A DNA stretch of 64,000 nt, from contig JASLPY010000008.1 of the NCBI GenBank assembly GCA_030744755.1, positions 49,932 to 113,931 of the forward strand. Direction: 5' to 3'. Of this stretch, positions 50,559 to 59,476 are shown piece by piece. The notes beneath the pieces were generated by a model. The model made no database searches, was not told the origin of the DNA, and saw nothing but the letters and a program-made list of their open reading frames with translations. Numbering within the stretch: position 1 is the stretch's first letter; every line of letters begins with the position of its first letter. The translations under genes were made by a program, and so were the position numbers. The DNA is from Kiritimatiellia bacterium (GTDB taxonomy: Bacteria; Verrucomicrobiota; Kiritimatiellia; UBA8416; JADHWI01).

Positions 50559-53146
50559 GATCCGGTTCGACAGTCTATTTGAGCAGCTACGGATACGATA
50601 ATCTGGATCGACTCACCGTTGCCACGGATCGGTATCGCTGCGCTACGGGAACGGTCTGTGGGGTAACGAACCGTTTTCTGTATGACGGTCGCGATAACCG
50701 TGTGGGCGAGATCGATGCGCGCGGCAACGAGACTCGCTATGTCTATGACGGGCTGAAGCGTCGCATTCGCGTCGAGCGTCTGGACGGAACGTTTGCGAGG
50801 GGCGGAAAAGCTATCGGCACAACGTCTTACCTGTATGACGACAACTCCCGCTGCGTGGCCGTCACCGATTCCAACACCAACACCACCCAGTACTTGTACG
50901 ACTCGCTGGACCGTGTGACTACCCGCCGGTTGGCTGATTTGGGGGAACACCTTTTCGTCTGGCAATCTCGTCTGGATCTCGGCTCCTGCACCGACCCCAA
51001 CGGGACAGTGACAACGTACACCTATGACAGTCTAGGGAACCGCCTTTCCACAACGCTGCCCGGTGGCAGCACATCCTACACTTACGACTCGCTCGACCGT
51101 GTCACGGGAACCGCGTTCGCGCCTACGGGCGGCATTCCTGTCGTTGTAGAGAATGTGCTGTATGACGGGCCGCGCCCAGTCCGGGTCACGCGCGGCAACG
51201 GCCTGGTCACAGATCTGACCTACGGTGGGAGCGTGGCAGGGCCTCCCAATGTGTCGGGTGATGCCAATGCAGGGTTGCCGTCATGGATTCATCACGGTGA
51301 CCTGAGCGGCACAGGGACCCTCAGCAGCATCGTTTGCCTGTACGATGCAAACCAGAACTGCACTAACCGAACCGTCCTGCCTGTCGTGCCACAGACCGCC
51401 GGTACGTATGTGTTCGAGTTGGATGCACTCAATCGGCTTGCGCGATCGACGGCTACAACCAACGCGACCCTCATACGGGACCGCACCTACACCTATGACG
51501 GTATTGACAACCGCGTGACGGTGACCGGTTTCCCAGACGCCGGATCCTACACGCGCGACCCGACCCTGCCGGTGCCGGGCGATCACCAGGTGAACCAGTA
51601 CACCTCCACGCCGTACGATCAACGGCAGTATGACGAGAACGGCAACTTGGTTGTACGTTCGACGGCCACCGAGGTGTTGCACTACCGGTATGACTATGCC
51701 GATCGACTGGTCGCCATCAGTAATGCCACGCGGCGCTCAGAGGTCGTAACCTACGAGTATGACGCACTCGATCGATGCGTGTCGCGGACGGATGTGGCAA
51801 CCAGAGTTCGTACCGACTACTGTTACGATGGGCGCGATGTTGCCGAGGAGTTTACCAATAACGTCTCGGCGAGGATACACATCACGGGTACGCGGTCCCA
51901 TGACGACGGGTTGGTCCGCTCGTTCACCTGGACGCAGGACCAGGGTCCGTACTGGTATCACACGGATGACGGTGGCAGCGTGGTCGCCTTGAGCGACGCG
52001 TCCAGCAACGTTATCGAACGCTATACCTACGATGAATTCGGACTACCTTCGATTCAAACGCCGGACGGCCAGCCACGCGGCAGATCGATGGTTGATAATG
52101 TCTACTTGTATGGTGGTGTGCGCTGGGATGCGGCAACAATGTTGTACCGGGGAGAAGGGGTTTCGGGAGCGGTACAATATGACCCCCTTGTGGGGCGAAC
52201 CACAACAAGGACTGGCAGCGGCTCCTCGGCATCTCGTGTCGTGGTCCGCGGATGGAACCCAAAAGAGAAGAGTGCTCTTAAGCCGCCGCGCGTCGGGATC
52301 GTGCTCGAGTTTTGTGGGCCGCCAAGCGGCTCCTTCTCACTCTACTCTGCGGTGGCCTTTCCGGTTGACGGCTCGGCCGCCATAGGCAACGTTTCAGGCT
52401 TGCCAACTGGCAGCTTCCCGACTTCTCCCTGCCGCGCGAGCGGCGGCTTCCCAGTTGCCGGCTCGGCCGCCATAGGAAACCCCTTAGCTTGGTCATACAG
52501 TGGCTTTCCGGGTTCTCCCTGCAAAGCGAGCGGCGGTAGGATCATGGACTTCGGGCTCAGTAAAGTGGTGAGCGTCAGCGGCGGAGGGCGCAATATAATC
52601 CACCGCGACCTGAAGGGCGGCTACAGCGGCTTTCCGGGGACGATCGCTCAGACTGCAGACTGTGTGGCGGGTGGTACGGGCGGTGGCGGACTGATGGATT
52701 TCGGACTGAGCCGCATCTTCCTGCCGGGCGGCGACTTCTCGGGCATCAACGGTTACACCTACATCAACATAATCAACGTTGGTGCGACGGCCCATTCAGG
52801 CAGCGGCCGAGGGAAGATCTCTGGCTTTCCCGGCAGTGCGGCGGCGGCGGTCGGCTGTCTGTTCGACTCGGGGAATACCGGGTACGGCGGCCGGGGCGGG
52901 TTCGGTGAGTTCGAAAAGGAGGTGTCAGTACAGTCCAGTCTCAGCCATCCGCAAGCTGGCGGTGGGGGCGGTGGGGGCGGTGGCATCTACCTCTACGGCG
53001 AAGTACCGGGTATCAGTCCGCCGCGCGGAAAGATGGGCATCGGCCACCCGAGAGCCTGGGACGACATCTATGTGTTCGGCGGCAACAGTGGAGGGGGGCG
53101 TGGGGGGCACGACGTTGCGATGAAGAGCATACGAAACATGCGATGA
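50546..53146 (+). CDS. Rhs/YD-repeat protein fragment with unusual glycine-rich C-terminal tail
   Basis: Residues 1-560 are YD repeats: YGYDNLDRLTVATDRYR, FLYDGRDNRVGEIDARGNET, YTYDSLGNRLSTTLPGG, YEYDALDRCVSRTDV. Then comes an Rhs-core-like region (YWYHTDDGGSVVALSDASSN, ERYTYDEFGLP, YLYGGVRWDAATMLYRGEGV), in which the usual RYYDP motif has decayed to VQYDPLVGRTTT. The last 290 residues are Gly-rich with two imperfect copies of a GSFP...CRASGG...AAIGN unit and scattered kinase-like motifs. No signal peptide or ATG start: the 5' end is joined to the truncated beta-helix gene near 50558. Rhs proteins deliver variable toxic tips; this tip matches nothing I recognise. Confidence 0.75.
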   Translation: MGSGGSGSTVYLSSYGYDNLDRLTVATDRYRCATGTVCGVTNRFLYDGRDNRVGEIDARGNETRYVYDGLKRRIRVERLDGTFARGGKAIGTTSYLYDDNSRCVAVTDSNTNTTQYLYDSLDRVTTRRLADLGEHLFVWQSRLDLGSCTDPNGTVTTYTYDSLGNRLSTTLPGGSTSYTYDSLDRVTGTAFAPTGGIPVVVENVLYDGPRPVRVTRGNGLVTDLTYGGSVAGPPNVSGDANAGLPSWIHHGDLSGTGTLSSIVCLYDANQNCTNRTVLPVVPQTAGTYVFELDALNRLARSTATTNATLIRDRTYTYDGIDNRVTVTGFPDAGSYTRDPTLPVPGDHQVNQYTSTPYDQRQYDENGNLVVRSTATEVLHYRYDYADRLVAISNATRRSEVVTYEYDALDRCVSRTDVATRVRTDYCYDGRDVAEEFTNNVSARIHITGTRSHDDGLVRSFTWTQDQGPYWYHTDDGGSVVALSDASSNVIERYTYDEFGLPSIQTPDGQPRGRSMVDNVYLYGGVRWDAATMLYRGEGVSGAVQYDPLVGRTTTRTGSGSSASRVVVRGWNPKEKSALKPPRVGIVLEFCGPPSGSFSLYSAVAFPVDGSAAIGNVSGLPTGSFPTSPCRASGGFPVAGSAAIGNPLAWSYSGFPGSPCKASGGRIMDFGLSKVVSVSGGGRNIIHRDLKGGYSGFPGTIAQTADCVAGGTGGGGLMDFGLSRIFLPGGDFSGINGYTYINIINVGATAHSGSGRGKISGFPGSAAAAVGCLFDSGNTGYGGRGGFGEFEKEVSVQSSLSHPQAGGGGGGGGGIYLYGEVPGISPPRGKMGIGHPRAWDDIYVFGGNSGGGRGGHDVAMKSIRNMR

Positions 53147-53204
53147 GGCGACAGCCGATCCCAGCTCCGAGCTTTTACCGCAGTGGCACATTTCAGTAGC
53201 GAGA

Positions 53205-53371
53205 GCGCTTGGCATTGGGCACTGGGATCGGCCTGCTGCAGCACGCACATCGCGGCCTTCCCCGGGGATGGCCGGCATATGTATGCACGTCCACCCCGGG
53301 CGCGGCCACGCTGCACGCCCTGCAACAAGCCAATTCCAGCGGCCGCTTCGCGGCAACCCAATGCCAAACGC
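53205..53371. repeat. 167-bp imperfect palindrome encoding similar peptides on both strands
   Basis: GCGCTTGGCATTGGG (53205) is complemented by CCCAATGCCAAACGC (53357). In between, plus-strand reading gives IGLLQHAHRGLPRGWPAYVC and minus-strand reading gives IGLLQGVQRGRARGGRAYIC, showing that the arms are inverted copies with substitutions. Confidence 0.75.
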
Positions 53372-53580
53372 GTTTCATCCTCGGCGGCGATTGACGACTC
53401 TGGGAATTACATCGCCTGCTAACGGCCGCCGAGGAGGCCCCAAGACACCCGCACGCCCTGTTTTGGAGTGTTTCGACGGGGTCAATATCCTCGATCTGTA
53501 CACTCACACACTCGCATACCCACACACTCACGTACCCAACCTGGGGTAAATGAAAAATCACTCGGCCCACTCATACTGGT

Positions 53581-53612
53581 ATCATTGATTAGAACCGCAC
53601 CGGTAATAGCTC
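53581..53612. repeat. 32-bp motif, inverted partner of 62235-62266
   Basis: Begins ATCATTGATTAGAACCGC and ends TAATAGCTC. The complement matches 62235-62266 at 29 of 32 positions by eye. Confidence 0.8.
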
Positions 53613-53699
53613 AGCTCCGAACCAGAGAGCAGGCAATGAGGGCCATCTCCGCTTGCCTCGCCCGGCTTGATACCTGCTGTGAGAACGAGAAAGGGGTAC

Positions 53700-56600
53700 C
53701 TACCGCTGTGTCTTGTAGGTAATGAACCGGTCGTTCTCAGACACGGTCATGTATGATGCCTGCACCCAGTCGGCAGAACGCGCGACGTTCGATATGCGCG
53801 CCTCGTCAATAATGCCGTTGAACGTCTGGGAGCGATTTGATTTCTGGCCTATGAAAATATCATCGTTCGAGGTGTGGATCGCTGCCGTTTCGGTCCTGGC
53901 ATCACGCGATACGCCGTTCACATACAGGACCAAGTTGTTCTTGTCTCCTCGCCTGTCGTACGTGCCAACGATATGGTACCAACGCCCCGTTTTGAACTCA
54001 TTGATGGGAGCCTTTACGACCTCTGCTCCTACGCCGGGCAGTTTCAGGCTCATGTCGCCTTCGCGATTGTACAGCCTGTAGTCACTGTGTTTCCTTATGA
54101 TAACGTTGTCACCATCCCATGCATCGGCCTTGACCCATGCCGATAACGTTATCTGATCGGTTAACCTGAAAGCCGGGGTACTCCCTATTCGAACACCGTT
54201 CTTCGCTCCGTCAAATCTATCCCCACCGGCCACCTTGCCGTTTGCCGCTTCGTTCTTGTCAAAATCCTGCGGGGTGCCGTGGTTGCCGCCGGGGCAACTG
54301 TTCTGTCTCGTGGCGGTTCCCTTCTCGTGCAGATGGTACACGCCTACGTACCGTTCGGACCACACTGCTCCATTAGTCGCATATGACGGTTGGGTGCTGT
54401 GGTTTCTGTTCCCCCACGTTGCCCAGATATAGTCATTGTTGCTTCCCAATGAAGCCAACTGAACCCAAATGTATGAAACTCCTCCCTGATTCCAATCCTC
54501 TATCTCGTAGTTCAGTTCGGTCTTTCCATCTGATGACCAGAATCTCAGATCATGTCCCACCGGGGAAAGAAAACCCGCGTACGTGAACTTACTTCCGCCA
54601 ACACCGTTGCTCAGCATCACCAGAACCGGGAAGTTCTTCAGGACGCTCTTCCCCCTGTAGCCCGTGAATGCAATCTTCAGTTTTCTGTTCGCGTTACCCC
54701 CGACTACGGGGACGGCCACGGGAACGACCACATGTTCGGAAAGCGTCTTCCCCAATTCCGTGCCGGATTGGTTGAAGTACTCTTTGGCCTTGGCGGCATT
54801 TCCCGCTTCCCTCGCCAGCAGGCCCCGCATGATGTCGAGCTCAGGTGCCTTGCCGTTTCCCAACCTGCGCGCCCTTTCCGCCGCCGATAGATCGTTGAGA
54901 CCGAAACTGACGCCCACGGAAGCCGATACACTTGTAGAGCGCTTGAGCGACCTCTCGGCTTGAACGGTACCCGAAGATACGTCACTGATCTGTACCTTCG
55001 TGGCCCCCGACTTCAGGTGCACAGTAAGGGTCTTGCCGATGTCGTCCCTGAAAGACTTAATGATACTTTCCTTGGCACGCTCTACCTTCTCAAGAAGACG
55101 CCGCGTTTCTGATAACCGAGACTTCATCTCGCTCAATGCTCCATCGCGTTCCGCATCGGCCAGTTTCTGCTGCGACTCGTCGAATTTCCTGCTCAAGAGA
55201 AGAGCGGCAGCTTCGTCATAGACCGCCTCAACCATCGTCTGTTGATCTGCAATCTGCTTCTTACGGGCTGCATCTCTTTCCTTTGCTTCCTTCTCCAGTG
55301 CCGCTGCCAGTTCTCTTCGCTTCGTTTCTGTTTCCTTTGCAAACCTGTCGGAGTATCTCAGAACAACCGCGCGTGCCTCCTCAGCCTTACCATCGGCCAA
55401 CAGCTTGTCCGATTCGGCCTTCAACTCAGCGATCACGGTCTTTATGCCTTGATCATACGCGGCATCCAGTGCTTTGACCTTCTCCTTCGCCTTTGACTCA
55501 TACTCTGTCCCCCTGGCCGCTCGACTCAGTTCGCTGAACTGTTCTCGAACCGCGAGATGGGCATCCGGATGGTCCTTTGAGTATTTGACTGCATTTGCAT
55601 AACGTTTCTCCAGATCGGCCAGTCTCGCTTTCTTCGCCACCTCAGGATCCGGCGCCGAAGCCTTGGCAGGCTCGTCCGGCGACGCGTCTTGTTGCTTCAC
55701 CGGTTTCGTAAGATTCTCAGTTGCCACTTGCGACACCGCCGGCGCAACAGTCCGGCGTGAATTGAACTTCATCCATCCCGCAAACCCCGCCAGCAGAAGA
55801 GCCGCGATAACCGCAAACACGGCAGCGCTGCGCTTTGCGTTTCGGTTTATGGAGCTCGCCTGGTCAACGGTCCCGGATCGTCTCGTCGCCGGTGCCCCAT
55901 TCGTAAGGGTACGTGCCTGTGAGACCCCTTTCCGAATCTTGATTATTTTCTTCTTCGCAGAAGGAACTATGAAGTCGAGCTCCCCATCGGAAGCGAAGTC
56001 CACCTCTTCCCGCAAGGGCCCCGACTGGGTCCGCTCAAACACGGCAAGCAAGGACGCGGCCTGCCGGCTATGGCTGGCCAGATCCCTCACATCATCTTTG
56101 AACGATTCGATATCGTATGATGTGAGTTGCCATGAAACAGTTTTTGTTTCCGTGTCGTACGTGCAATAGCATGCGCGAAAATCACTCACGCGGGGCATGC
56201 CAACGCTACCGACGTTGACGATGTAGCGTTTTCCCTCCTCGACTCTGAATGACTTTGCGGGGAGGAGTTGGTATGTGCCATCCTCATTCAGAACATCCAC
56301 CCTTGGTCGATGAGTGTGACCCACAAAAATCAATGGCTGTTCACAAACGTCCCAGGTGGCCCGCGCGTCTTCCTCGTCCAGAATATAGTTGAACTCCTCT
56401 TGCTCATGCATCGAGCCATGGACGCACAGGGCCTTGAAATCACCGCAATCCAGCTTGACCGCATACGGGAGACCTCGAAAGAACTCGACAGCTTTCTGCC
56501 CCAGTTTCCCTTTTGTCCAGGCAATCATCTCCTGGGCATCATCGTTGAAAGTGGAAACGTCAAAGAGGTCCGCCACGGCGGCATCATGGTTGCCGATAAC

Positions 56601-56774
56601 AAAGTGATCTATCTTGGAATAGACGGCAGCGAGGGTCTCAGCGGGCCGGGGACCATAACCGACGATATCTCCGAGACAGATCACGGCATCAGCACCGAGG
56701 GCAACCGTATCTGCCCAGACAGCCTGCCACGCCTGAAGATTGGCGTGAATGTCAGAGATGATAGCGTACTTCAC
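53700..56774 (-). CDS. Receptor-like metallophosphoesterase with transmembrane helix, coiled coil, DUF2341 and LamG domains
   Basis: About 1024 residues. An N-terminal cytosolic calcineurin-like phosphoesterase is complete: AIISDIHANLQAW, CLGDIVGYGPRP, FVIGNHDAAV, ALCVHGSMHE, LIFVGHTHRPR. A basic linker and a membrane helix (SAAVFAVIAALLLAGFAGWM, about 316-337) follow, then about 230 residues of charged coiled coil (RRELAAALEKEAKERDAARK), a DUF2341 domain (FPVLVMLSNGVGG...SYIWVQLASL) and a LamG lectin-like end (LTDQITLSAWVKADAWDGDN, RWYHIVGTYDRRGDKNNLVL). Start at GTG 56774 after GGGAG; an ATG at 56804 or 56813 would add about a dozen residues without similarity. The layout mirrors kinase-TM-LamG receptors, with a phosphatase in place of the kinase. 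Confidence 0.85.
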   Translation of the reverse strand: MKYAIISDIHANLQAWQAVWADTVALGADAVICLGDIVGYGPRPAETLAAVYSKIDHFVIGNHDAAVADLFDVSTFNDDAQEMIAWTKGKLGQKAVEFFRGLPYAVKLDCGDFKALCVHGSMHEQEEFNYILDEEDARATWDVCEQPLIFVGHTHRPRVDVLNEDGTYQLLPAKSFRVEEGKRYIVNVGSVGMPRVSDFRACYCTYDTETKTVSWQLTSYDIESFKDDVRDLASHSRQAASLLAVFERTQSGPLREEVDFASDGELDFIVPSAKKKIIKIRKGVSQARTLTNGAPATRRSGTVDQASSINRNAKRSAAVFAVIAALLLAGFAGWMKFNSRRTVAPAVSQVATENLTKPVKQQDASPDEPAKASAPDPEVAKKARLADLEKRYANAVKYSKDHPDAHLAVREQFSELSRAARGTEYESKAKEKVKALDAAYDQGIKTVIAELKAESDKLLADGKAEEARAVVLRYSDRFAKETETKRRELAAALEKEAKERDAARKKQIADQQTMVEAVYDEAAALLLSRKFDESQQKLADAERDGALSEMKSRLSETRRLLEKVERAKESIIKSFRDDIGKTLTVHLKSGATKVQISDVSSGTVQAERSLKRSTSVSASVGVSFGLNDLSAAERARRLGNGKAPELDIMRGLLAREAGNAAKAKEYFNQSGTELGKTLSEHVVVPVAVPVVGGNANRKLKIAFTGYRGKSVLKNFPVLVMLSNGVGGSKFTYAGFLSPVGHDLRFWSSDGKTELNYEIEDWNQGGVSYIWVQLASLGSNNDYIWATWGNRNHSTQPSYATNGAVWSERYVGVYHLHEKGTATRQNSCPGGNHGTPQDFDKNEAANGKVAGGDRFDGAKNGVRIGSTPAFRLTDQITLSAWVKADAWDGDNVIIRKHSDYRLYNREGDMSLKLPGVGAEVVKAPINEFKTGRWYHIVGTYDRRGDKNNLVLYVNGVSRDARTETAAIHTSNDDIFIGQKSNRSQTFNGIIDEARISNVARSADWVQASYMTVSENDRFITYKTQR

Positions 56775-56993
56775 AGATCTCCCGTCTGGCCCGACGTGAA
56801 ACATCCGGGCCAAGGGATACGCTAGTCATTGGCGCATCAAGAAGTCAACTTAGATATTGAGCATTTTCCGCGCAGCGGAGAATCGTCAATCTGGGATTCA
56901 TCTTCCTGATGCGCTGAAAGGAAGCTATAGTTATTGAAAGGAATGTACGCCCAAGGTTAAGCACAATATCGGCCGAAAAGGAAGCAGAGTTCC

Positions 56994-58820
56994 ATGAGGA
57001 CAAGATATGCACTGGTGATCGGCCTGTATGCGGGGTGCTGTGCGGTGGCCGTTTCTGCCGAGATAGGCATGGCCCGTTTCTACGTGGCTCAGGACGGTCG
57101 AAACAGCAATCCCGGAACGGCGGAGAAACCGTTTGCAACACCAGCCCGTGCCCGCGACGCCGTCCGCGATGAGATTGCCTCAGGCCTCAAGGGCAACGTG
57201 ACCGTGTTCCTGCGCGGAGGCACCTATTTTCTCGATGACCCGGTGGTGTTCGGCCCTGAGGATTCCGGGACGGACGATTATGCAATCACCTATGCAGCGT
57301 GGGACACTCGCCCGCCCGTGCTCAGCGGTGGTCGACCCATCCACGATTGGAAAAGGGGGACAGGCAAGCTCTGGTCGGCCTCTCTGCCCGAAGTCGGGGA
57401 TGAGAAGTGGTATTTCCGGGAGCTCTTCGTCAATGGCCGACGTGCTGTCCGTGCACGGACGCCGAATCGATCGGCTGAGGAGTATTGCTGGCGGCTGACT
57501 GCCGCTGAGATCTCGCGCGATCTTCAGACTCACACAGTGACGGTGGGTCCCGGCAAGATCGGAAAATGGAGCCGTCTCGAGGATGTCGAAGTTATCGCGC
57601 TCAAGAACTGGGCAACTCTCCACAAGAAAATCCAGGAAGTGAATCCCGCGACGGGACTGGTCGTGTTGAGGCCTCCGCATGTGAAGTACTTTGGCGGTAA
57701 TCGTCCGAGGAAGGGCGGCGGCTGTTTCTTCGAGAATGCCCCTGAGATGCTCGACGAACCTGGTGAGTGGTACCTTGACAGGCGGACGCGTGTGCTTACC
57801 TATTGGCCGCTCGACGGCGAGGATATGACTAAGGCCGAGGTGATTGCGCCCATTCTGACGCATGTTCTGGAGATTGCAGGGACGGCCGACAGGCCGGTGC
57901 GTAATCTGCACTTCCGTGGTCTGTCGGTCATGCACAGTCATGTGCCGTTGCCGGCGGAAGGCCACCATGGCCGCCAGGCCGCCTTCCGGTATGGCGGGGA
58001 CGGTACGATGGGCAGCTTGCCCTGCGCGATCCGCTGGGTCCACGCCAGGCATTGCCGTCTGATCGCTAATAGGGTTGCCCACGTGGGCGGCGGTGGAGTG
58101 GACTTGCGGGAAGGCTGTCGGCACAATCGCATAGAGGGCAACGAGGTATTTGATGCGGCGGGCAACGGCATTAACGTGGGCGGTCCGAATGACGAGGAAC
58201 TTGTCCCGTCAGGAAACCGTATCGCCAACAATTATGTGCATCACTGCGGAGCTGTATACTACGGGTCTTGCGCAATCTGGGCGGGCCTGGCCCGGAAAAC
58301 GGAGATCACTCACAACCTTGTTTGCGAACATCCCTACACCGGCATCAGTATCGGTTGGAACTGGAGTCCTTCACCGAGCGTTGCGCGCGAATTCACTGTT
58401 ACCCATAATCACGTCCACGACGTAATGAAGGAGGTATGCGATGGCGGGGCCATATACTCTCTGGGGTATCAGCCTGGCACTGTTCTGCGTGCAAACCATT
58501 TGCACGATGTGCACCGCTCGCGATACGCGGTTGCCGCACCCAACAATGGCATCTTCTTTGATGAAGGTTCAAAGGGTTATCTTGTCGAGGACAACGTCAT
58601 CTACGGCACAGCCGGTCGACCGGTGCGCCACAATCGCAACAAGCCCGAATGGCACACCTGGAAGAACAACCTTTTGGTTGGCGAAATGAAATCGTCGGAA
58701 AAGCATGTCCAGCAAACCGACGCGGTGCCGGCAGGCGGCCGTCCAGTCGACTTGACACGCGTTAAGAAGGCCGGTTTAGAGCCGGAGTGGCAAAAGAGAC
58801 TGATCGAGTCCCGGAGATAG
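56994..58820 (+). CDS. Exported right-handed beta-helix glycosidase-like protein (GH141-like)
   Basis: 608 residues, signal peptide RTRYALVIGLYAGCCAVAVS. An opening FYVAQDGRNSNPGTAEKPFA and VTVFLRGGTYFLDDPVVFGP are typical of the GH141/beta-helix family, followed by the WYFRELFVNGRRAVRARTPN segment and many parallel beta-helix turns (HCRLIANRVAHVGGGGVDLR, HNRIEGNEVFDAAGNGINVG, GYLVEDNVIYGTAGRPVRHN). GH141 includes an alpha-L-fucosidase acting on rhamnogalacturonan II and a xylanase. The assignment is by overall appearance and not by catalytic residues. It is divergently transcribed from the metallophosphoesterase gene across a 220-base gap. Confidence 0.75.
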   Translation: MRTRYALVIGLYAGCCAVAVSAEIGMARFYVAQDGRNSNPGTAEKPFATPARARDAVRDEIASGLKGNVTVFLRGGTYFLDDPVVFGPEDSGTDDYAITYAAWDTRPPVLSGGRPIHDWKRGTGKLWSASLPEVGDEKWYFRELFVNGRRAVRARTPNRSAEEYCWRLTAAEISRDLQTHTVTVGPGKIGKWSRLEDVEVIALKNWATLHKKIQEVNPATGLVVLRPPHVKYFGGNRPRKGGGCFFENAPEMLDEPGEWYLDRRTRVLTYWPLDGEDMTKAEVIAPILTHVLEIAGTADRPVRNLHFRGLSVMHSHVPLPAEGHHGRQAAFRYGGDGTMGSLPCAIRWVHARHCRLIANRVAHVGGGGVDLREGCRHNRIEGNEVFDAAGNGINVGGPNDEELVPSGNRIANNYVHHCGAVYYGSCAIWAGLARKTEITHNLVCEHPYTGISIGWNWSPSPSVAREFTVTHNHVHDVMKEVCDGGAIYSLGYQPGTVLRANHLHDVHRSRYAVAAPNNGIFFDEGSKGYLVEDNVIYGTAGRPVRHNRNKPEWHTWKNNLLVGEMKSSEKHVQQTDAVPAGGRPVDLTRVKKAGLEPEWQKRLIESRR

Positions 58821-58828
58821 CGCAGCTA

Positions 58829-59344
58829 TCAGGGCCCTCCCTGGTTACCTGTCACCCGGATAACTATAAGGATGGCGTCGGCCGCCAGGGGTGGCTTGTT
58901 GCCGCCGGGCGTCTCGGGGTCGATGCGGTACTTGTCGGCGTTGGCTCTCAGCCAGCGTATGGCGTTGGCCACATCCCACGCGCAAAGCGGCACCGGTGCG
59001 TCGGTCTGCAAGGCGTAATCGGGCGCAGCAATGACGAAGCCCTTACTCAACAACGGTCTTGCGTCGTTGATGAAGCCACCAGCCTTGTCGCCGTAACCGC
59101 CGCCGAAGACAGCGACCACACAGGGGAGTTTGCCCTCTGCGGGTGTTCTTGGCACCCACACATCCATGCGCTCCCACTCACGTTCAGGCTGGAGAAAAGG
59201 AATCCCGGCATGAAGGGTTGCCTCCTCGTATTCCCTGGGCTTCCATTGGAGAGCCCGTTCGGGTTTCAATCGTTCGTCGGCTGTACGCGCCGGTTGAGCG
59301 GTTAGCAGGGCGAGAAGAATGAGAATGGGCTGCAATTGCTTCAT
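58829..59344 (-). pseudogene. Truncated BD-FAE-like esterase lacking the catalytic serine
   Basis: Signal peptide (PILILLALLTAQPARTAD) and the first 120 residues of an alpha/beta-hydrolase of the BD-FAE type: MDVWVPRTPAEGKLPCVVAV, VFGGGYGDKAGGF, KGFVIAAPDYAL, WDVANAIRWLRANADKYRID. After RIDPE the family continues into the nucleophile GxSAGG, but here the sequence changes to TPGGNKPPLAADAILIVIR and stops. So the enzyme is cut before its catalytic serine, aspartate and histidine and should be inactive. The truncation point abuts the end of the convergent beta-helix gene, eight bases away. Confidence 0.7.
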
Positions 59345-59364
59345 TGTTGTGCTCCGACTGTGCG

Positions 59365-59470
59365 TTGAATCCTAACCCTCCTTCTGCGCCTGCGGCGCAT
59401 ACGGCGTGGCAAGCGGATTCAGCTACAGGAGAAAACTCCGTATTTCGTAGCTGGATTCGTTAGAATTCAG
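59365..59470. repeat. REP-like pair A12 (long, forward) and A13 (short, reverse)
   Basis: A12 runs TTGAATCC (59365) to GGATTCAG plus CTACAGG (59429), with the same CTGCGCCTGCGGCGCAT interior as the other long copies. A13 is CTGGATTCGTTAGAATTCAG (59451-59470). The inverted pair sits between two minus-strand genes. Confidence 0.8.
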
Positions 59471-59476
59471 ATCCCC

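Larger units (their letters stand above)
53147..53699. other. Gene-free 550-bp region with a large palindrome
   Basis: No convincing gene. It contains a 167-bp imperfect palindrome (53205-53371), a GC-rich stretch, an alternating CACACAC/CACTCAC tract near 53500-53535, and a 32-bp motif (53581-53612) that recurs inverted at 62235-62266. Confidence 0.6.

Noticed and set aside
52500..53146. A functional protein kinase domain in the Rhs tail
   Set aside because: Motifs are in the wrong order, with Gly-rich filler and no room for a kinase fold; kept only as an odd observation.
53500..53536. CACACAC/CACTCAC tract as a possible CRISPR or tandem array
   Set aside because: Too short and irregular; no repeat-spacer spacing.
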